Positions 34,704 through 37,081 of a DNA stretch of 37,081 nucleotides are shown here, piece by piece. Every line of letters begins with the position of its first letter. The first letter of the stretch is position 1. The notes beneath the pieces are model-generated. The model was not told the origin of the DNA, made no database searches, and saw nothing but the letters and a program-made list of their open reading frames with translations. The position numbers and the translations under genes are program-made. Origin of the DNA: a bacterium (GTDB lineage Bacteria > Joyebacterota > Joyebacteria > Joyebacterales > Joyebacteraceae); contig JALGVN010000007.1 in the NCBI GenBank assembly GCA_025774645.1, positions 1 to 37,081 of the forward strand, read 5' to 3'.

Positions 34704-35957
34704 CTAGTACAGCACGCGCTCCGGGTTCATGCGCTTCCGGTTCTGTCTCACCTCGAAGTGGACGTGGGGACCGTTGGAGATGCCGGTGCTGCCGACCTTC
34801 GCGATCTGATCGCCCCTCTTCACGGTCTGGCCCCTCTTCACGAGGATCTTCGAGCAGTGCCCGTACGTCGTCTCGTACCCGTTCGGGTGCTCGATGACGA
34901 CGGCGCGACCGAGGCCGCCGTTCCAGCCTGCGGAGACCACGCGGCCCGCCAGTGCCGCTCGAACAGGAGTCCCGGACGGGGCGGCGATGTCGAGACCGTG
35001 ATGCATCATGCGTCTGTGGAAGATCGGGTGGTACCGGTTGCCGTACCGGCCGGAGATCCTGCCGTGCACCGGCCAGCCGAACCTGAAGAGCTGACCGAGC
35101 GCTTCCGTGCCGGGCACGAAGAGCTTCTGGCCGACGTGCAGCGCCTGGACGTCGACGCCGGGATTCGCGTTCACGAGTTCCGTGAGCTCGACGTTGTACT
35201 TCTTGCAGACGCCGCTGATCGTGTCGCCCTTCTTGATGCTGACGTAGGTCCCGTCCGTGTCGGGGATCTCGAGGATCTGGCCGGGCCTGAGGTAGCGCGC
35301 GCTCGGGAGGTCGTTCATCGCGATGATGGTCTCCATCTTGACGTGGTACTTCCTCGCGATGTTCCAGAGGCACTCGCCCCGCGCGACCGCGTGGCGGACG
35401 ATGATGGGGGCGCCCTGCTTGGCCTTGCCGTTGCCGCCTATGGGGGCGTCTGTCGAGATCGGGTAGAGGAATTCGAGCGAGCGGTCCCAGGACCTGTCCC
35501 TCGAGTAAAGGAGGGGGAGCCGGACTTCGGTCTCCCTGCGTGGAACCTGTGCGTAGCTCGCGCCGTTCGCGCTCGCGAGGAGGTCGAGGTCGATGCCGTG
35601 GGCCGCGGCGATCGTCTCGAGACCTTCGCCTGGCGACGCCGTGTACTGGAAGCTCTGGGCGTCGCCGGGGATGGGCGTCACGACACCGAGGACGTCGAAG
35701 CTCGACTTCAAGTAGTCGGACCCGGCCTGGTTCAACACGCGGCCCCAGGGCGAGAGTTCGCCGAACATGGGGCTCCGCGGGTTCAGACCGACGGGATCGC
35801 CGCTCACGACCTTGTGGAGCGTGAGCCCGGACGTCACGGCGAGGGTGACGACGAGAACGGAGAGCACGGAGTAGAACCGCGCAGTTGCCGGGAGTCGGCC
35901 GAACTGCGCGACGAGTGTGCTCGTGGGATAGGCTTCTGTCTGTTGTCTGGTTACCAT
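34704..35957 (-). CDS. membrane-anchored LysM + M23 (LytM/NlpD-like) peptidase
   Basis: N-terminal TM (FYSVLSVLVVTLAVTSGLTL), LysM units (ARGECLWNIARKYHV..., KKGDTISGVCKKYNV...), M23 motifs HHGLDIAAPSGTPV and GPHVHFEVRQN. Confidence 0.93.
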   Translation of the reverse strand: MVTRQQTEAYPTSTLVAQFGRLPATARFYSVLSVLVVTLAVTSGLTLHKVVSGDPVGLNPRSPMFGELSPWGRVLNQAGSDYLKSSFDVLGVVTPIPGDAQSFQYTASPGEGLETIAAAHGIDLDLLASANGASYAQVPRRETEVRLPLLYSRDRSWDRSLEFLYPISTDAPIGGNGKAKQGAPIIVRHAVARGECLWNIARKYHVKMETIIAMNDLPSARYLRPGQILEIPDTDGTYVSIKKGDTISGVCKKYNVELTELVNANPGVDVQALHVGQKLFVPGTEALGQLFRFGWPVHGRISGRYGNRYHPIFHRRMMHHGLDIAAPSGTPVRAALAGRVVSAGWNGGLGRAVVIEHPNGYETTYGHCSKILVKRGQTVKRGDQIAKVGSTGISNGPHVHFEVRQNRKRMNPERVLY

Positions 35958-36150
35958 AGGTCAGGGGCGAATATACCGTTCCCGCCCCGGGCTGTCAAGG
36001 CGGGGGAGACGTTACAGCATGCTTGCCAATGTGCAAAGACGGGGCCAGTTGGACATGTAATGTCAGGCTCTAGAGCTTGTCGGGGAGCGAATCACAGATA
36101 CCGCGCTCTGGCTTGAATCTACGCCCGGCCGACGCCCCCCACCAGCCCCG

Positions 36151-37068
36151 CTACCTCCGGAGCGAGAACCCGATGCCCATCGTCTGCTTGACGCGCCAGG
36201 CATCGACGATCTTCTTGTCGTACTTGAACTGGAGGTAGAAGTTGAGCGAGAAGACGTCCGTCAGCTTGAGTGCGAGCGCCTGCTCCCAGTCGATCTCGAC
36301 CGCCTGCCAGTAGTCGGCCTCGGGAGTGCCCGCCCACTCGTCCTCCCGCGAGTTCTGGTACGCCTTGTAGGTCCACAGCCTCGTGCTGTAGTCGAGCCGG
36401 GACTCCCAGAACGGGTAGCGGAACTCGCTGATGAACTCGATGCCGGCGTCGTACGTCCACTGGTCGCTCCGCGTCCCCGTCAGCGTGTCGGCGACGTCGG
36501 CGTCGAGGAGCTGTCTGGCCGCCGCGCCGAGCCGGAACGAGAGTTCCTTCTCCTTCATGCCAGCGAAGAAGTCTCTGAGGAGCCCGGCAGACTCCGTGAA
36601 CGTCGTCGGGTTCAGGTAGCGCAGGTTCGTGGGATCGCTGTCGTCGACGAAGTCGCTCTCGACTCGGAGGGCGCCGTAGGGGCCTGCCGGCCAGCCGACG
36701 TCGAACCCGAAGACGGAGCCCAGATCGATGACGTCGGTCGAGATCTTCACGTCCTCCCACTCGCGCGTGTCGTCGTCCTGCGACCGCGTCTCGCCGTAGC
36801 TGAGGCGTAGCGTGGTTTTGTTCGTGACGACATTCGGCGTGATTCGCTTCTGGGCAATGCTTCGCGTGTCGAGCGTCCAGCTGTACGAGCTCACCTCGCT
36901 CCCGCTCCAGTTGTCGCTGTAGTTCGCCTGGTTGACGTTCAGACCTATGTTGGTCGCGATGTACCACTCGTCGGCGGAGAGCGTGTCCGGGGCCGCCGGC
37001 TGGTCCGCGGCGAGGAGCGGCGCGGCAGCCAGCGCCAGGGCGAGGAGCGCGATCCAGGGTGCTTTCAT
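36151..37068 (-). CDS. outer-membrane beta-barrel-like protein (DUF3078-like)
   Basis: Signal peptide MKAPWIALLALALAAAPLLAA; NIGLNVNQANYSDNWSGSEVSSYSWTL...NKTTLRLSYGETRSQDDDTREWED; alternating amphipathic strands. Confidence 0.75.
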   Translation of the reverse strand: MKAPWIALLALALAAAPLLAADQPAAPDTLSADEWYIATNIGLNVNQANYSDNWSGSEVSSYSWTLDTRSIAQKRITPNVVTNKTTLRLSYGETRSQDDDTREWEDVKISTDVIDLGSVFGFDVGWPAGPYGALRVESDFVDDSDPTNLRYLNPTTFTESAGLLRDFFAGMKEKELSFRLGAAARQLLDADVADTLTGTRSDQWTYDAGIEFISEFRYPFWESRLDYSTRLWTYKAYQNSREDEWAGTPEADYWQAVEIDWEQALALKLTDVFSLNFYLQFKYDKKIVDAWRVKQTMGIGFSLRR

Positions 37069-37081
37069 GCGAGGCTCCTGT

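Noticed and set aside
1-37081. CRISPR array, transposon, prophage or integron signatures
   Set aside because: No regularly spaced repeats, transposase/integrase-like ORFs or terminal inverted repeats were recognised.

Overview
GC-rich bacterial chromosome segment, probably from an uncultivated FCB-like lineage (inferred from the FlgD-Ig-like C-terminal domain with an 'NAPNPFNPVTTI' motif). Positions 1-12.4 kb are a same-strand dcw cell-wall/division cluster: murF (frame broken in its P-loop), mraY, murD, ftsW, murG, murC, murB, ftsQ, ftsA, ftsZ, followed directly by a large TPR gene. Next come a secreted beta-helix protein, a VOC/glyoxalase-like gene on the minus strand, and a C25 (gingipain-family) peptidase with a C-terminal FlgD-like domain. 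From 19.8 to 30.0 kb there are two giant paralogous hybrid sensor kinases on the minus strand. A divergent STAS antagonist / RsbW-like kinase pair follows, then rpmB, recG, an HD-domain gene, a LysM-M23 peptidase and an outer-membrane DUF3078-like protein. The most interesting region is the tandem kinase locus. The 1849-aa protein has an about 350-aa coiled coil between PAS domains and looks like a pseudokinase: H-D is H-Q in the H-box, the G2 box is degraded, and the receiver phospho-Asp is Asn. Its upstream paralog keeps those residues but seems to have lost the G2 box through a frame-disrupting deletion and half of a PAS domain. All calls come from reading the sequence; no database search was run.
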